Of a stretch of DNA of 64,000 nt, positions 16,860 to 24,619 are shown piece after piece. The stretch covers positions 1,240,001-1,304,000 of the forward strand of contig NZ_JACHIF010000001.1 in assembly GCF_014203045.1 (NCBI RefSeq), in the 5' to 3' direction. Source of the stretch: Prosthecobacter dejongeii. Lineage in GTDB: Bacteria; Verrucomicrobiota; Verrucomicrobiia; Verrucomicrobiales; Verrucomicrobiaceae. The first letter of the stretch is position 1, and each line of letters starts with the position of its first letter. A program made the position numbers and the translations under genes. The notes below the pieces were generated by a model. It did not search any database, had not been told where the DNA came from, and saw only the letters and a list, made by a program, of their open reading frames with translations.

Positions 16860-18161
16860 ATGCTTGTATCGGACACATTCAGTGAGTTCCTGGACAACCT
16901 GGTAATTCAAAATGCAGGAACAATCAGCCTGCGATACGGTGAACTGACTGCGGCACTGAATAAAAGATTTCGAGACACTGAATCTAAAACCGCGAACACC
17001 CTCCAGGTCGGTTCTTTCGGTCGCAAGACAGGCATCAACGGACTGTCGGACCTCGACATGCTCTATATCATGCCGCAAGGAAAATGGGCAACCTACGAAG
17101 ATGGAGGACAGCTGAGACTGCTCCAGCACGCTAGAGACGCTATAAAAGCTCGCTATCCTTCAACAACCGTCAAAGTGGACCGGCTTGTGGTCACGGTTAC
17201 CTACACCAATTTCCACGTGGAAGTTCAGCCAGTGTTCGAGCAGGCCGATGGTAGCTACAAATATCCAGACAGTAAGGATGACGGGAGCTGGAAAATTACG
17301 AAGCCAAGAGAGGAGATGGAGGAGATCTCCGCAAAGGATACTGCCAAGAACTCAAATCTGAAGAGACTGTGCAAGATGGCGCGTGCTTGGCGGAACAAGC
17401 ATGGGCTTGAAATGGGTGGTCTTTTAGTGGACACGCTCGCCTACAATTTCTTGTCACAAACTTCCGAGTACGACACGAAGAGCTTTATGTATTACGACTG
17501 TCTCAGCCGTGACTTCTTTCTCTACCTGTGGAAGCTTCCTGAACAGGACCGCTATGCTGCGCCGGGCAGCCGACAATGGGTTCGAGTTAAGAAGAAATTT
17601 CAACGCAAGGCCAGAAAAGCATACGCACTTTCTGTTGAAGCCATCGAGGCGGAAAAGCAAAAGAACGCGAACGAGAAATGGCGCAAAGTATTTGGTCGGC
17701 CATTCCCGCTTCCGACGGAAGCTGTGGAGGAAGCCATTCCGAAATCTGCCTCCAATTGGCGAAATACAGAAGAATTTATTGAAGACAAATATCCAGTGGA
17801 TATTCGCTACACCCTCAAGCTCGATTGCGAAGTCAAGCAGTCAGGATTCCGCACTAGCCTTCTGCGTAATATGCTTGCGGATAAAACCCCATTATTTGCC
17901 AATAAGAGCCTAGAATTTTGGGTGGATAGGATCACCGTTCCAGAACCTTACACCATCAAATGGAAAGTTTTAAACCGAGGAGATGTAGCAAAGCGCCGGG
18001 ACTGCGTTCGCGGCCAGATCTGGCCAGATGGCGGACGCATGCGAAAGACTGAGACGACGAATTTTAGAGGAGACCACATTGTCGAGTGCTTTGCCATCAA
18101 GGACGATGTGGTAGTAGCAAAGGACAGAATCCACGTTCCAATCGAAACCACCAATGACTAA
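16860..18161 (+). CDS. CD-NTase (SMODS) with AGS-C sensor domain, CBASS-like
   Basis: A 433-residue nucleotidyltransferase predicted to make a cyclic nucleotide signal on infection. The polymerase-beta-like core has GSFGR at 51-55 and the metal pair D64/D66 (SDLDMLY). The third acidic residue falls in FHVEVQP, so it is Glu121 rather than the more usual Asp. Residues about 310-430 match the AGS-C domain (IKWKVLNRGDVAKRR, RGQIWPDGGRMRKTETTNFRG, HIVECFAIKDD). An in-frame ATG at 16785 would add 25 residues of low-quality sequence; I prefer 16860 because SMODS proteins start with this kind of helix. The stop overlaps the SLATT gene by 8 bp. No Cap2/Cap3 genes are present, so it would be a minimal two-gene system. 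Confidence 0.85.
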   Translation: MLVSDTFSEFLDNLVIQNAGTISLRYGELTAALNKRFRDTESKTANTLQVGSFGRKTGINGLSDLDMLYIMPQGKWATYEDGGQLRLLQHARDAIKARYPSTTVKVDRLVVTVTYTNFHVEVQPVFEQADGSYKYPDSKDDGSWKITKPREEMEEISAKDTAKNSNLKRLCKMARAWRNKHGLEMGGLLVDTLAYNFLSQTSEYDTKSFMYYDCLSRDFFLYLWKLPEQDRYAAPGSRQWVRVKKKFQRKARKAYALSVEAIEAEKQKNANEKWRKVFGRPFPLPTEAVEEAIPKSASNWRNTEEFIEDKYPVDIRYTLKLDCEVKQSGFRTSLLRNMLADKTPLFANKSLEFWVDRITVPEPYTIKWKVLNRGDVAKRRDCVRGQIWPDGGRMRKTETTNFRGDHIVECFAIKDDVVVAKDRIHVPIETTND

Positions 18162-18801
18162 ACCAGACCTACAGAAACAAATAGCCCAAGCTGGTTACAA
18201 TGTCGGGTATGGCGCGAAGCTACATTTAGCTACATTTGATCTTGCAGCCAAAGTTCCAGGATTCATCAGCTTTTTAACCTTTGCTGTTGGTCTTTACTTC
18301 CTCCTTTTGGACTTCACAGCGAAGAAATATTTTTCGGCGACTTGTATTATTCTTGGTGTGATCGGCTGGAGGGTCAGCACTTGGGATAGCAGGAAGGATG
18401 AATATTCCAAAGTAGGGAGTAAATTAACCGGACTTTTCAATTCCCTGAAGGCGCTATATTATGAAGTCAAGGCGTCCGATTCGCCGGATGTGTCCTCTTT
18501 CTCCTCAAGACTTGAAGAGCTCCAGAATGAATACAACTCTACCTGCCTCAGTAATCAGATGCTGTTCAGCGACTGGTATGCACATTACAAATTCTTTTGG
18601 CAGCATCAAATCGACTGGATCGATGGTGAATTGCACTTCAAACTTTTCCGGGATAAACTTCCTTTAAGTTTTATGGCTGCGGTCGTCGTGCTAATACTCT
18701 GCGTGATTGGCATTTTCATTTGGCATTTTGCTACAGGCTCCTGTGGGCTCTGTTTGAACGGCTACCAGCTTGCAAACGAAGGGTCATGTAGAGCAGTTTA
18801 G
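18154..18801 (+). CDS. SLATT-domain membrane effector of the CBASS-like pair
   Basis: A 215-residue membrane protein. Two membrane segments (about 33-53 and 58-75: GFISFLTFAVGLYFLLLDF, then YFSATCIILGVIGWRV) are followed by a helical region and a third hydrophobic segment (about 170-193). This is the SLATT layout, in which a cyclic-nucleotide signal is proposed to trigger membrane pore formation and cell death or arrest. The gene starts inside the last codons of the CD-NTase (ATGACTAA), so the two are translated as a unit. The stop is followed by no clear intrinsic terminator. It is not closely similar to the SLATT protein at 7.8-8.6 kb, so the window has two different effectors. Confidence 0.8.
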   Translation: MTKPDLQKQIAQAGYNVGYGAKLHLATFDLAAKVPGFISFLTFAVGLYFLLLDFTAKKYFSATCIILGVIGWRVSTWDSRKDEYSKVGSKLTGLFNSLKALYYEVKASDSPDVSSFSSRLEELQNEYNSTCLSNQMLFSDWYAHYKFFWQHQIDWIDGELHFKLFRDKLPLSFMAAVVVLILCVIGIFIWHFATGSCGLCLNGYQLANEGSCRAV

Positions 18802-19235
18802 AGGCCGCTACCCTCTCGTGCTTTATTAGGCGGCCAAATCGTAATCTTGGAAACATAAACGTCTTTTCGGTGTCAGCACTAGGGGCGCAGGTCGGCTGGC
18901 GACGTCCTCCCAGTCGGCTGCTGGCACTTTGAAGGCCGCTTTTGCAGCCTGCGGAGAATGGTTAGGCCGGATTAACATGACGTGAGATGACAGGTTTCGG
19001 CAGTAAAGTTCTGTCACGGAGCCTCTCATGCAAGCTTCAGGTAGAAGGCTTCATGCCTTTGACCGGCGCTAGTCGTGGGACGACATGGAAGAGCGCCGGT
19101 CCGGCAGGAATGGAAATGGGTGATGATTTCACGCTCATTGCATTTTCGGTCTGCGCGCAGTCATCACACAGCAAAAGGGCTCTTGTCAGGTCTATTGACA
19201 AGGGCGGCAGTTCTGTGACGGCAGACGCTCCCCAA
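18802..19235. other. Intergenic region after the CBASS-like operon
   Basis: No gene I can support. Weak hairpins are present (cttgtca at 19182-19188 with tgacaag at 19196-19202), and a 67-residue minus-strand frame (18826-19029) has no recognisable features. Confidence 0.45.
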
Positions 19236-19604
19236 TTACCAGAGGGCGGTCAGGTTGTGATCGCTCAGCGCACGCAGTTTTAGGTCGCTGTTCAGCTCAC
19301 AAGCTTTGCGTAGGGCCTCCTTGGCGGTCTCGACGGCCCCAGCGTTTAGGTAGGCCACAGCCAGGCCGTACCATGCTTCAGCATTGCTGGGAAAGGCACC
19401 CACCAAACAGCGGGCAAGTTTAGAAGCGGCGGCCCAGTCTTTCTGAGTCAAGAGCACCTTAAGGTGAGTTTGAAGCAGCTGGCAGTCTTTTAATCTCACC
19501 CATTCTGGGATTTCGAGCAGAAGCCTCAGAGCCTCCTTGGCGTCCCCTAGTTCCAGAAAACCTTCGATGGCATCAAGCCGTCTGAGAAGTTGTGGAGCTG
19601 TCAT
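19236..19604 (-). CDS. Small TPR-like protein
   Basis: A 122-residue helical protein with tetratricopeptide-like repeats. The clearest unit is residues 71-104 (NAEAWYGLAVAYLNAGAVETA then KEALRKACELN), and a more degenerate unit lies at about 10-40 (IEGFLELGDAKEALRLLLEIP). The start was set at the internal ATG at 19604, which follows a GAGAG sequence; the longer frame adds 23 residues of poor sequence. It probably mediates protein binding. It lies downstream of the primase-helicase block on the same strand but beyond a terminator, so it has its own promoter. Function unknown. Confidence 0.65.
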   Translation of the reverse strand: MTAPQLLRRLDAIEGFLELGDAKEALRLLLEIPEWVRLKDCQLLQTHLKVLLTQKDWAAASKLARCLVGAFPSNAEAWYGLAVAYLNAGAVETAKEALRKACELNSDLKLRALSDHNLTALW

Positions 19605-20070
19605 CGCAGCTCTCTCACGCTTTTTGAAGTCGTGCGCAAGCAGCGGGTGGAGTGGTGAGACACCCTTGCCCACGAAACGGCCCGTCGGGGGCCGCCGGCT
19701 GTGGGACCTTTAGGTGGAGCGGGTCCACGCAGGAGCAGACGACCCGGCCAAGGGTTTCAGCACTGTCATAGTTTGGTAGGCCTCGCAGTGTCTTCGCGGC
19801 GGCTGGCTGCTTTACACGCGAAAGGGTATGGTGAGCGTGCTGTCTTTTCACGGTGACATCCTGGCGCTGGCCCGTTTGCTGCCCCCCTTTCTTTGGGGGG
19901 AGTTGGGGCAGTTTCACTCACTCTTTTTCCACACTCTCTTTCGTCACTTTTTCTCGTTCTAACACTCTCCTTAAAAAGGTGCCTTTCTACCTCCCCCATG
20001 TCCCCCACCTTTCTCTCTCTCGAACCTCCCCCCGGAGGGGTTGTGTGTGTGGGGGGATAGCGCAAAACAG
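19605..20070. other. Intergenic, pyrimidine-rich stretch
   Basis: No gene seen. The region 19900-20060 is strongly biased, with C/T runs on the plus strand and a gtgtgtgtggggg tract near 20043. Such skew may mark an origin-like or unwound region of the neighbouring replication module, but there is no direct evidence. Confidence 0.4.
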
Positions 20071-20107
20071 AAAAAGCGGCCGTGTCCCGCAAGAAGAACA
20101 CGGCCGC
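20071..20107 (-). terminator. Intrinsic terminator of the primase-helicase operon
   Basis: Perfect 10-bp GC-rich arms (20076-20085 and 20098-20107) with a 12-base loop begin 12 bases after the stop codon on the minus strand. They are followed directly by five T residues in that orientation (20075-20071). Confidence 0.85.
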
Positions 20108-20119
20108 CACGGATGTCGT

Positions 20120-21676
20120 TTAATCCTCTTCGATCTCCTGGAATATCCCCTGAAAAACGTGCTGTGAAGCCGTTTGCTTTTTGGCGGCATAGTTTTTCAG
20201 AGCCTCTGCTTTTGAAGGCCCTCCCTTCTTCGTTTTTGGCTCAAAGTAGATCCGCCAACGACGATTACCGTTAACTTTGGTACCACGCTCCACAATGTCT
20301 GGATAGTTATCGGCGAGGGCTTTGATCAAAAGGCCAGCCGAGTGGCGATTGCGGAATTCTCGCCGCCAACCCTGGTCGGCTGGCAGGGACTGAACAAGCA
20401 CCTCAAAGTCCTTGGAATATCCTTCCCAGCACCACCTCTCCTTCTGAGGATCCTCTTCGCCTCCCAACACCGACATTTTGCCCGCAACGAGAGGCTGGTC
20501 CTCCTCCACATAATGTTCACGCAGGCAGCGCAGCAGTTCTCGGTTCGTGTCGGAATTTGAAAGTTCTTCCAGGAGGTCCGGATCCTGGAAAGCCTTCACC
20601 CCATACCGACCGTCGGTGATCGCCTCGGGAATCTGGAATTCGTGGAGCAGATAGTAGACGAAAGCTGGCAAGGCCAGCTTATATCGGTTCATCCAGGCGT
20701 CTCGCTCTTCGTCGTTGCGGATCGCTGATACTTCCTGGGAACTGTAAGCACAGAGCAGCGCGTATTTGTCCAGGAAATCAGGCTCAGGAGCTGGGAAAAC
20801 CGCCAGCGAGTCTCGATTACCGAGCATCAGAACGCGCTGAAAGGTCGGAGCCGAGAATGCTTGCCTGTATTTCGGATGGAAACGCCGATTGGGAACCACC
20901 AGGAATTCTTTGATGTGCTTGGCAAGTTTGTGACGAGCATCGGCACGAACCGATTCGGCGCTGTCGTCCATCACCAGGAAGACGGAATGAGCGAGTTCGC
21001 CCTGAAAATCCGCAGCCCCGGACATGGCAGGGAAGGGATTTTGGATGGTCCCACCAAACAGCTCTGAAAACAGCGTCACAAAGAGGGTTTTGCCCGCCCC
21101 AGGAGGTCCGACAATTGCCAGCAACTGAGACGGCCGTAAGCGGGCTTTTTCAACGCCCACTTTCAAACAACGCAGCCCGTCTGAGACAGCAATTTTCAGC
21201 CACGATAAGACATAATCGTACTGCTCGGGACGCCTGCCCAAGAAATCCCAGAGATAGGACAGAAGCGGTGCGGGATCGCCTTTTTCTGGAAGGACCATCT
21301 TGAAATCCTTTGTAACGAGGAAACGAGTGCCATCCTTGAACTTGGTTAGACCGATGGGGTGCCCTGCCAGAGGCATCACCTGATCCACACCATTTTTGGT
21401 AATGATAGAGGCTCGCAGTGCCTCAATCGCGGCGTGTGCATCCTTCTTTGGGATCTCAACGCCCACTGCCCGCAGGGCGGCCTCAAATCCCTGCCAAGGA
21501 ACAGCGCCAAAATTTCCTTCGCTCTGTGGAAAGTGAAATTTGTTATCACCCGAGGAGTAGAAGATCTGGACGTTGGCAGTGTTTTTTTCAGCGTAGGCTT
21601 TGAGGTCCTGGGGCGGAGCAAGACCTGCAGTTTCCAATTGTTTTTGAAGACTCACGATAAGAGATGGAGGTTCCAT
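20120..21676 (-). CDS. SF3/D5-like replicative helicase of a mobile element
   Basis: A 518-residue ATPase. Residues 185-290 carry the P-loop (AIVGPPGAGKTLFVTLF), then a Walker B-like VFLVMDDSAES, and a sensor-like VLMLGNRDS at about 286-294. This arrangement fits phage and plasmid SF3 helicases (DUF5906-like), which unwind DNA for element replication. The N-terminal 180 residues may contact the primase and the C-terminal part is likely winged-helix. It lies 8 bp after the primase gene, with which it must work. The operon ends in a strong terminator. Confidence 0.8.
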   Translation of the reverse strand: MEPPSLIVSLQKQLETAGLAPPQDLKAYAEKNTANVQIFYSSGDNKFHFPQSEGNFGAVPWQGFEAALRAVGVEIPKKDAHAAIEALRASIITKNGVDQVMPLAGHPIGLTKFKDGTRFLVTKDFKMVLPEKGDPAPLLSYLWDFLGRRPEQYDYVLSWLKIAVSDGLRCLKVGVEKARLRPSQLLAIVGPPGAGKTLFVTLFSELFGGTIQNPFPAMSGAADFQGELAHSVFLVMDDSAESVRADARHKLAKHIKEFLVVPNRRFHPKYRQAFSAPTFQRVLMLGNRDSLAVFPAPEPDFLDKYALLCAYSSQEVSAIRNDEERDAWMNRYKLALPAFVYYLLHEFQIPEAITDGRYGVKAFQDPDLLEELSNSDTNRELLRCLREHYVEEDQPLVAGKMSVLGGEEDPQKERWCWEGYSKDFEVLVQSLPADQGWRREFRNRHSAGLLIKALADNYPDIVERGTKVNGNRRWRIYFEPKTKKGGPSKAEALKNYAAKKQTASQHVFQGIFQEIEED

Positions 21677-21684
21677 AGAATGGT

Positions 21685-22440
21685 TCAGTGTTCAGCGATC
21701 GGGTTGAAGTCAGGGGTGGGATTGAGGTAAAGGAGCCGTTGGCGTTGCGCTGGCTGGCCTGCCTCGCGACGCCAAATGCCAGGCACGCGGCTCAATCTCG
21801 ACGGATTGCCCGTTGAGGGGTCGAATCCGAAATACAGCCGCAGGGTTTTATGGATCTCTTGGGCCTTGTGCGTGTACTCTTCAGCGTTGCTGGCAGAGAG
21901 TTTCACCCAGCCGTGGATGCTATTACCGCCTGATGCCACGATGACACAGATGGGAAGCGCAAGCGCAGCCAGCAAACTGACCTGGACGGCCAGAGGAAAC
22001 GCATCATGCTCAATGAGAAGATGGTCAAACCTGGCAATGTCGCTGTCCTTGGTCACACCTTGCGCGCCGCTGCCTGGCCCGGTGCCTTTGACGGGGTTGA
22101 TCCGCATGAAAGCACCCTGGTGCTCGCCAAGGATGGCTTCCAGAGACCCAGACTGGGCAATCTGAATCCAATCCTCGGCACGACGGCGAAGATCCGGTCC
22201 ACTGGGAACAGTTTTAGAGGCTCCAAACTTCGGACGAGCAGCTTTTAATTCCACAATCTCATCGGCATGGAAAAGATTCTCAACCGTCAGGGCAAACTGC
22301 TCGGCGGGATCCTCAGGAATCGGTACCGGAGACCGCTGAATTAGGGTCTCCGCATGGAGCCTTTGGGAAGAATTGAGAAGCCTCTCGGCGTTCGCCAGGT
22401 ATTGCTCAATTCGTGGGGATTTGGGTTTATAATCGGACAT
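21685..22440 (-). CDS. Primase-like protein (RepB/AEP type) of a mobile element
   Basis: A 251-residue protein. Residues 130-235 match the AEP primase-polymerase region of plasmid and phage elements: an acidic motif in DHLLIEHDAFPL, then CVIVASGGNSIHGWVKL (the S-G-G-x-S-x-H motif), and NPSRLSRVPGIWR near 212-224. The N-terminal 80 residues look unstructured. It would make primers for the helicase encoded next. I see no Zn finger. The gene lies between a small unknown protein and the helicase on the same strand. Confidence 0.75.
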   Translation of the reverse strand: MSDYKPKSPRIEQYLANAERLLNSSQRLHAETLIQRSPVPIPEDPAEQFALTVENLFHADEIVELKAARPKFGASKTVPSGPDLRRRAEDWIQIAQSGSLEAILGEHQGAFMRINPVKGTGPGSGAQGVTKDSDIARFDHLLIEHDAFPLAVQVSLLAALALPICVIVASGGNSIHGWVKLSASNAEEYTHKAQEIHKTLRLYFGFDPSTGNPSRLSRVPGIWRREAGQPAQRQRLLYLNPTPDFNPIAEH

Positions 22441-22497
22441 AAGTAATCTCGAAGTGAGGCAGGCGGCCAGCGACGACCGCCTGCCTGGTTAATGATT

Positions 22498-22977
22498 TCA
22501 GCCAAAAAGCAGCGTTTTGAGCTCGTCGTTGTTGAGGTTATCCAGCCAATTCTGGAACTTGATTTTCTCTGCATCAGAGCTGTCCGTAAGATGGAGCGCG
22601 TAGCGACGCTTCCCCAGACAGAAAATCCTTGGAAGTTTAAGGCCTTTATGTCCAAGGACGTCTCCGAGAGCAATGGCATTGCTAGACGGCAGCGGATGCC
22701 CGAGCTTCTTGAGGAGTTCGAACACCGACACTGCTGCCAGCAACTTCACACCACCAGCAGCTTCGATAATCTGGCCCGCATGAGTCTGAACCACCGATGA
22801 GATGTATGCACTTTTGGTGCTTATTTGGGCCCGTAGGTGCTTGATCTGACTGGGTGTCCCGATGATGCCTTCAGTATCGTTGGGAGTGAACGGCGGAGCA
22901 GTTGGCGCTGCAGGTTCTGACGAAGCCTGGGTTTCAGGCACCGATTCATGGTTATTAATGTTTACGTTCGTTGTCAT
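22498..22977 (-). CDS. Hypothetical protein upstream of the primase gene
   Basis: A 159-residue protein with a low-complexity N-terminus (ETQASSEPAAPTAPPF), a helical middle (IKHLRAQISTKSAYISSVV) and a C-terminal segment with a basic hydrophobic pattern (IFCLGKRRYALHLTD). No known domain was recognised. It is the first gene of the primase-helicase operon and may be a regulator or DNA-binding accessory protein. Confidence 0.6.
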   Translation of the reverse strand: MTTNVNINNHESVPETQASSEPAAPTAPPFTPNDTEGIIGTPSQIKHLRAQISTKSAYISSVVQTHAGQIIEAAGGVKLLAAVSVFELLKKLGHPLPSSNAIALGDVLGHKGLKLPRIFCLGKRRYALHLTDSSDAEKIKFQNWLDNLNNDELKTLLFG

Positions 22978-23343
22978 GATGCGAGGTAGTTATGCAATGT
23001 GTTATACTGTTTGTTATCTCGTGTTGGTTCTGTCACGAGGTCAGTATCGATGTCGCTTCATTCACAAGCCTCATGTCCGATGTTCATTTTGAGGAGCACC
23101 TCAATATCGGACGCATCATGGTCACCATTCCAGCAGGCCTTTAAGGGCTGAGTCTAACAAGATGCAATACATTCGAAATCACCAAATGATCCGTGATGTT
23201 GTATCTCAAACGCCAAATTGGGCAGCCAAATGGCCGCTTGGTGAAGGTTCGAAAAATAAAGATATAACCCAATTAATATTATCTAAGACGGGTGCGTAAG
23301 GGTGGCGATTTGACAAGCAAAATATTTCAATTATTAGATTGAC
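22978..23343. other. Divergent intergenic region of the replication module
   Basis: No gene seen. It separates the minus-strand primase operon from a plus-strand unknown gene and therefore holds promoters in both directions. It contains the 38-bp nested inverted repeat at 23075-23112. It is AT-rich between 23240 and 23343 (for example aaaataaagatataacccaa). An origin of replication is possible but unproven. Confidence 0.45.
23075..23112. repeat. GTCCGAT-N24-ATCGGAC inverted repeat, copy 1
   Basis: Outer 7-bp arms are at 23075-23081 and 23106-23112. A second perfect hairpin (ttgagg-agca-cctcaa, 23089-23104) is nested inside. The same outer arms with the same 24-base spacing occur at 24335-24372, so they flank the unknown gene 23344-24303. 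Confidence 0.6.
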
Positions 23344-24303
23344 ATGGCTCAAACACCACACACGAAACCTGCCCCATTAAGTCTGCCATTTGTGACCGTG
23401 ACTTCGCTTTACAAGTTAGTCGCAGAAGGTCTGAGCCCGACATATCGGATCCAACGACATCTGCTGGCGGACGATACGTTTTCTGTTCCGTTCAATTCAG
23501 ACAAAGCTGCAGCGTTGGTGAAGAACCCCAATAAACTGGTAGATGATCACTCAGATTCATCGGTGCCAAAATCGGTCTTTGCAAATGCCATCAACCGCAT
23601 GGAGGAGCGCTTTTCGGCACAGTCGCAACTCATTGACAAGAATCTCGAATTTATCACAAAGCTGCTTGGAGCCTTCGATCAGAAACCTAAGGTGGCTTCA
23701 GTAATCTGGGAAGTTTCCCCGGCCATCAGGGACATTACCTCGAAGCCTTATGGAATTGGCCTTTTGAAAGCCATGGGAATGGTCTCCGGCTTGGCGCTTG
23801 TTCTGTTAGCTCAGGAGAAAGGCATTTTTGTGGAGGCAAAAGAAACCTATGAATCACGCGGTAAGCCTGGGCAGAAATATATCGTGGCGCTTGACCGACT
23901 TTTGGAGCGTGCAGAACGATCTTCCAAAGATCGTCTGATCTCAATCATCTGCAAAAAAGTCAGGCGCGCTTCCGATGTGGAAATTCGCCATGCACTCACC
24001 CAATTTATCGAGATGGGGGTTGGGGGCGAGACAGCGAGATGCAGACGTTATTTGGAGAAATTCGTTCCGGCCCTCCTCTGGCCTCTGAATCCTAAAGAAG
24101 GGTTTGTGTGGGGTGAGGGGTGTGTGAAGGAGGAGGGCTGCGTGGTTATTGCTGACAGACTCTTTGAACCCGAGGCAGCAGAATCACTTTTCGGTAAGAA
24201 CAAATCCAGCAAGCTGTGGTGCGATGCGGGGATCACTTTTGCAAAGCTGCTTCGGAAGGAACTTGTTGGTATGGAACGGTGTGTTCCAAGTCCTGCGGTG
24301 TAA
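23344..24303 (+). CDS. Hypothetical protein flanked by paired repeats
   Basis: A 319-residue protein that I do not recognise. It has a helical middle (AINRMEERFSAQSQLIDKNLEF) and a basic, helix-rich region around residues 180-225 (ALDRLLERAERSSKDRLISI, KKVRRASDVEIRHAL). There is no signal peptide or obvious catalytic motif; DNA binding is possible from the basic helices. It is divergent from the primase operon and lies upstream of the recombinase pair, so it most likely belongs to the same mobile element. Confidence 0.6.
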   Translation: MAQTPHTKPAPLSLPFVTVTSLYKLVAEGLSPTYRIQRHLLADDTFSVPFNSDKAAALVKNPNKLVDDHSDSSVPKSVFANAINRMEERFSAQSQLIDKNLEFITKLLGAFDQKPKVASVIWEVSPAIRDITSKPYGIGLLKAMGMVSGLALVLLAQEKGIFVEAKETYESRGKPGQKYIVALDRLLERAERSSKDRLISIICKKVRRASDVEIRHALTQFIEMGVGGETARCRRYLEKFVPALLWPLNPKEGFVWGEGCVKEEGCVVIADRLFEPEAAESLFGKNKSSKLWCDAGITFAKLLRKELVGMERCVPSPAV

Positions 24304-24334
24304 ATTTAATGGATGATACGGATTGATTGAGGCG

Positions 24335-24372
24335 GTCCGATATAAGGCTAGTCGATGTACTAGACATCGGAA
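24335..24372. repeat. GTCCGAT-N24-ATCGGAA inverted repeat, copy 2
   Basis: Arms are at 24335-24341 and 24366-24372, with one base different from copy 1 in the right arm. A second inverted repeat (cgatgt-actag-acatcg, 24353-24369) lies within. It is just upstream of the recombinase operon and may be a regulatory or recombination site. Confidence 0.55.
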
Positions 24373-24406
24373 TTCAGTTCTTCTGAGAAAGCTGGAGGAT
24401 TGTCCC

Positions 24407-24598
24407 ATGACCAGGGACAATCCTCCAATCTCCACCGCTCTTGTTCGCGAACTCCTGCTCTCAGTTGAGCGTGAGGAAGCGATTTTGGAACGTCTTCTTT
24501 CCGCCGCCAAACAAGGTGCGGCCGAAACCGTGATGCATACCGCACACGAACTTATGGCTCTCAGAGCAGCCGATACACCGCGTAATTGTGCGGCCTGA
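24407..24598 (+). CDS. Small helical protein before the large serine recombinase
   Basis: A 63-residue helical protein starting MTRDNPPISTALVREL. A GGAGG-like sequence ends 8 bases before the ATG at 24407, better than any longer start. The middle (LSVEREEAILERLLSAAKQGA) is likely coiled coil. It ends 21 bp before the recombinase start, so it is probably co-transcribed and may be a directionality or control factor. No family recognised. Confidence 0.55.
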   Translation: MTRDNPPISTALVRELLLSVEREEAILERLLSAAKQGAAETVMHTAHELMALRAADTPRNCAA

Positions 24599-24619
24599 AC
24601 GCTTGGTTTTTTTTGACGC

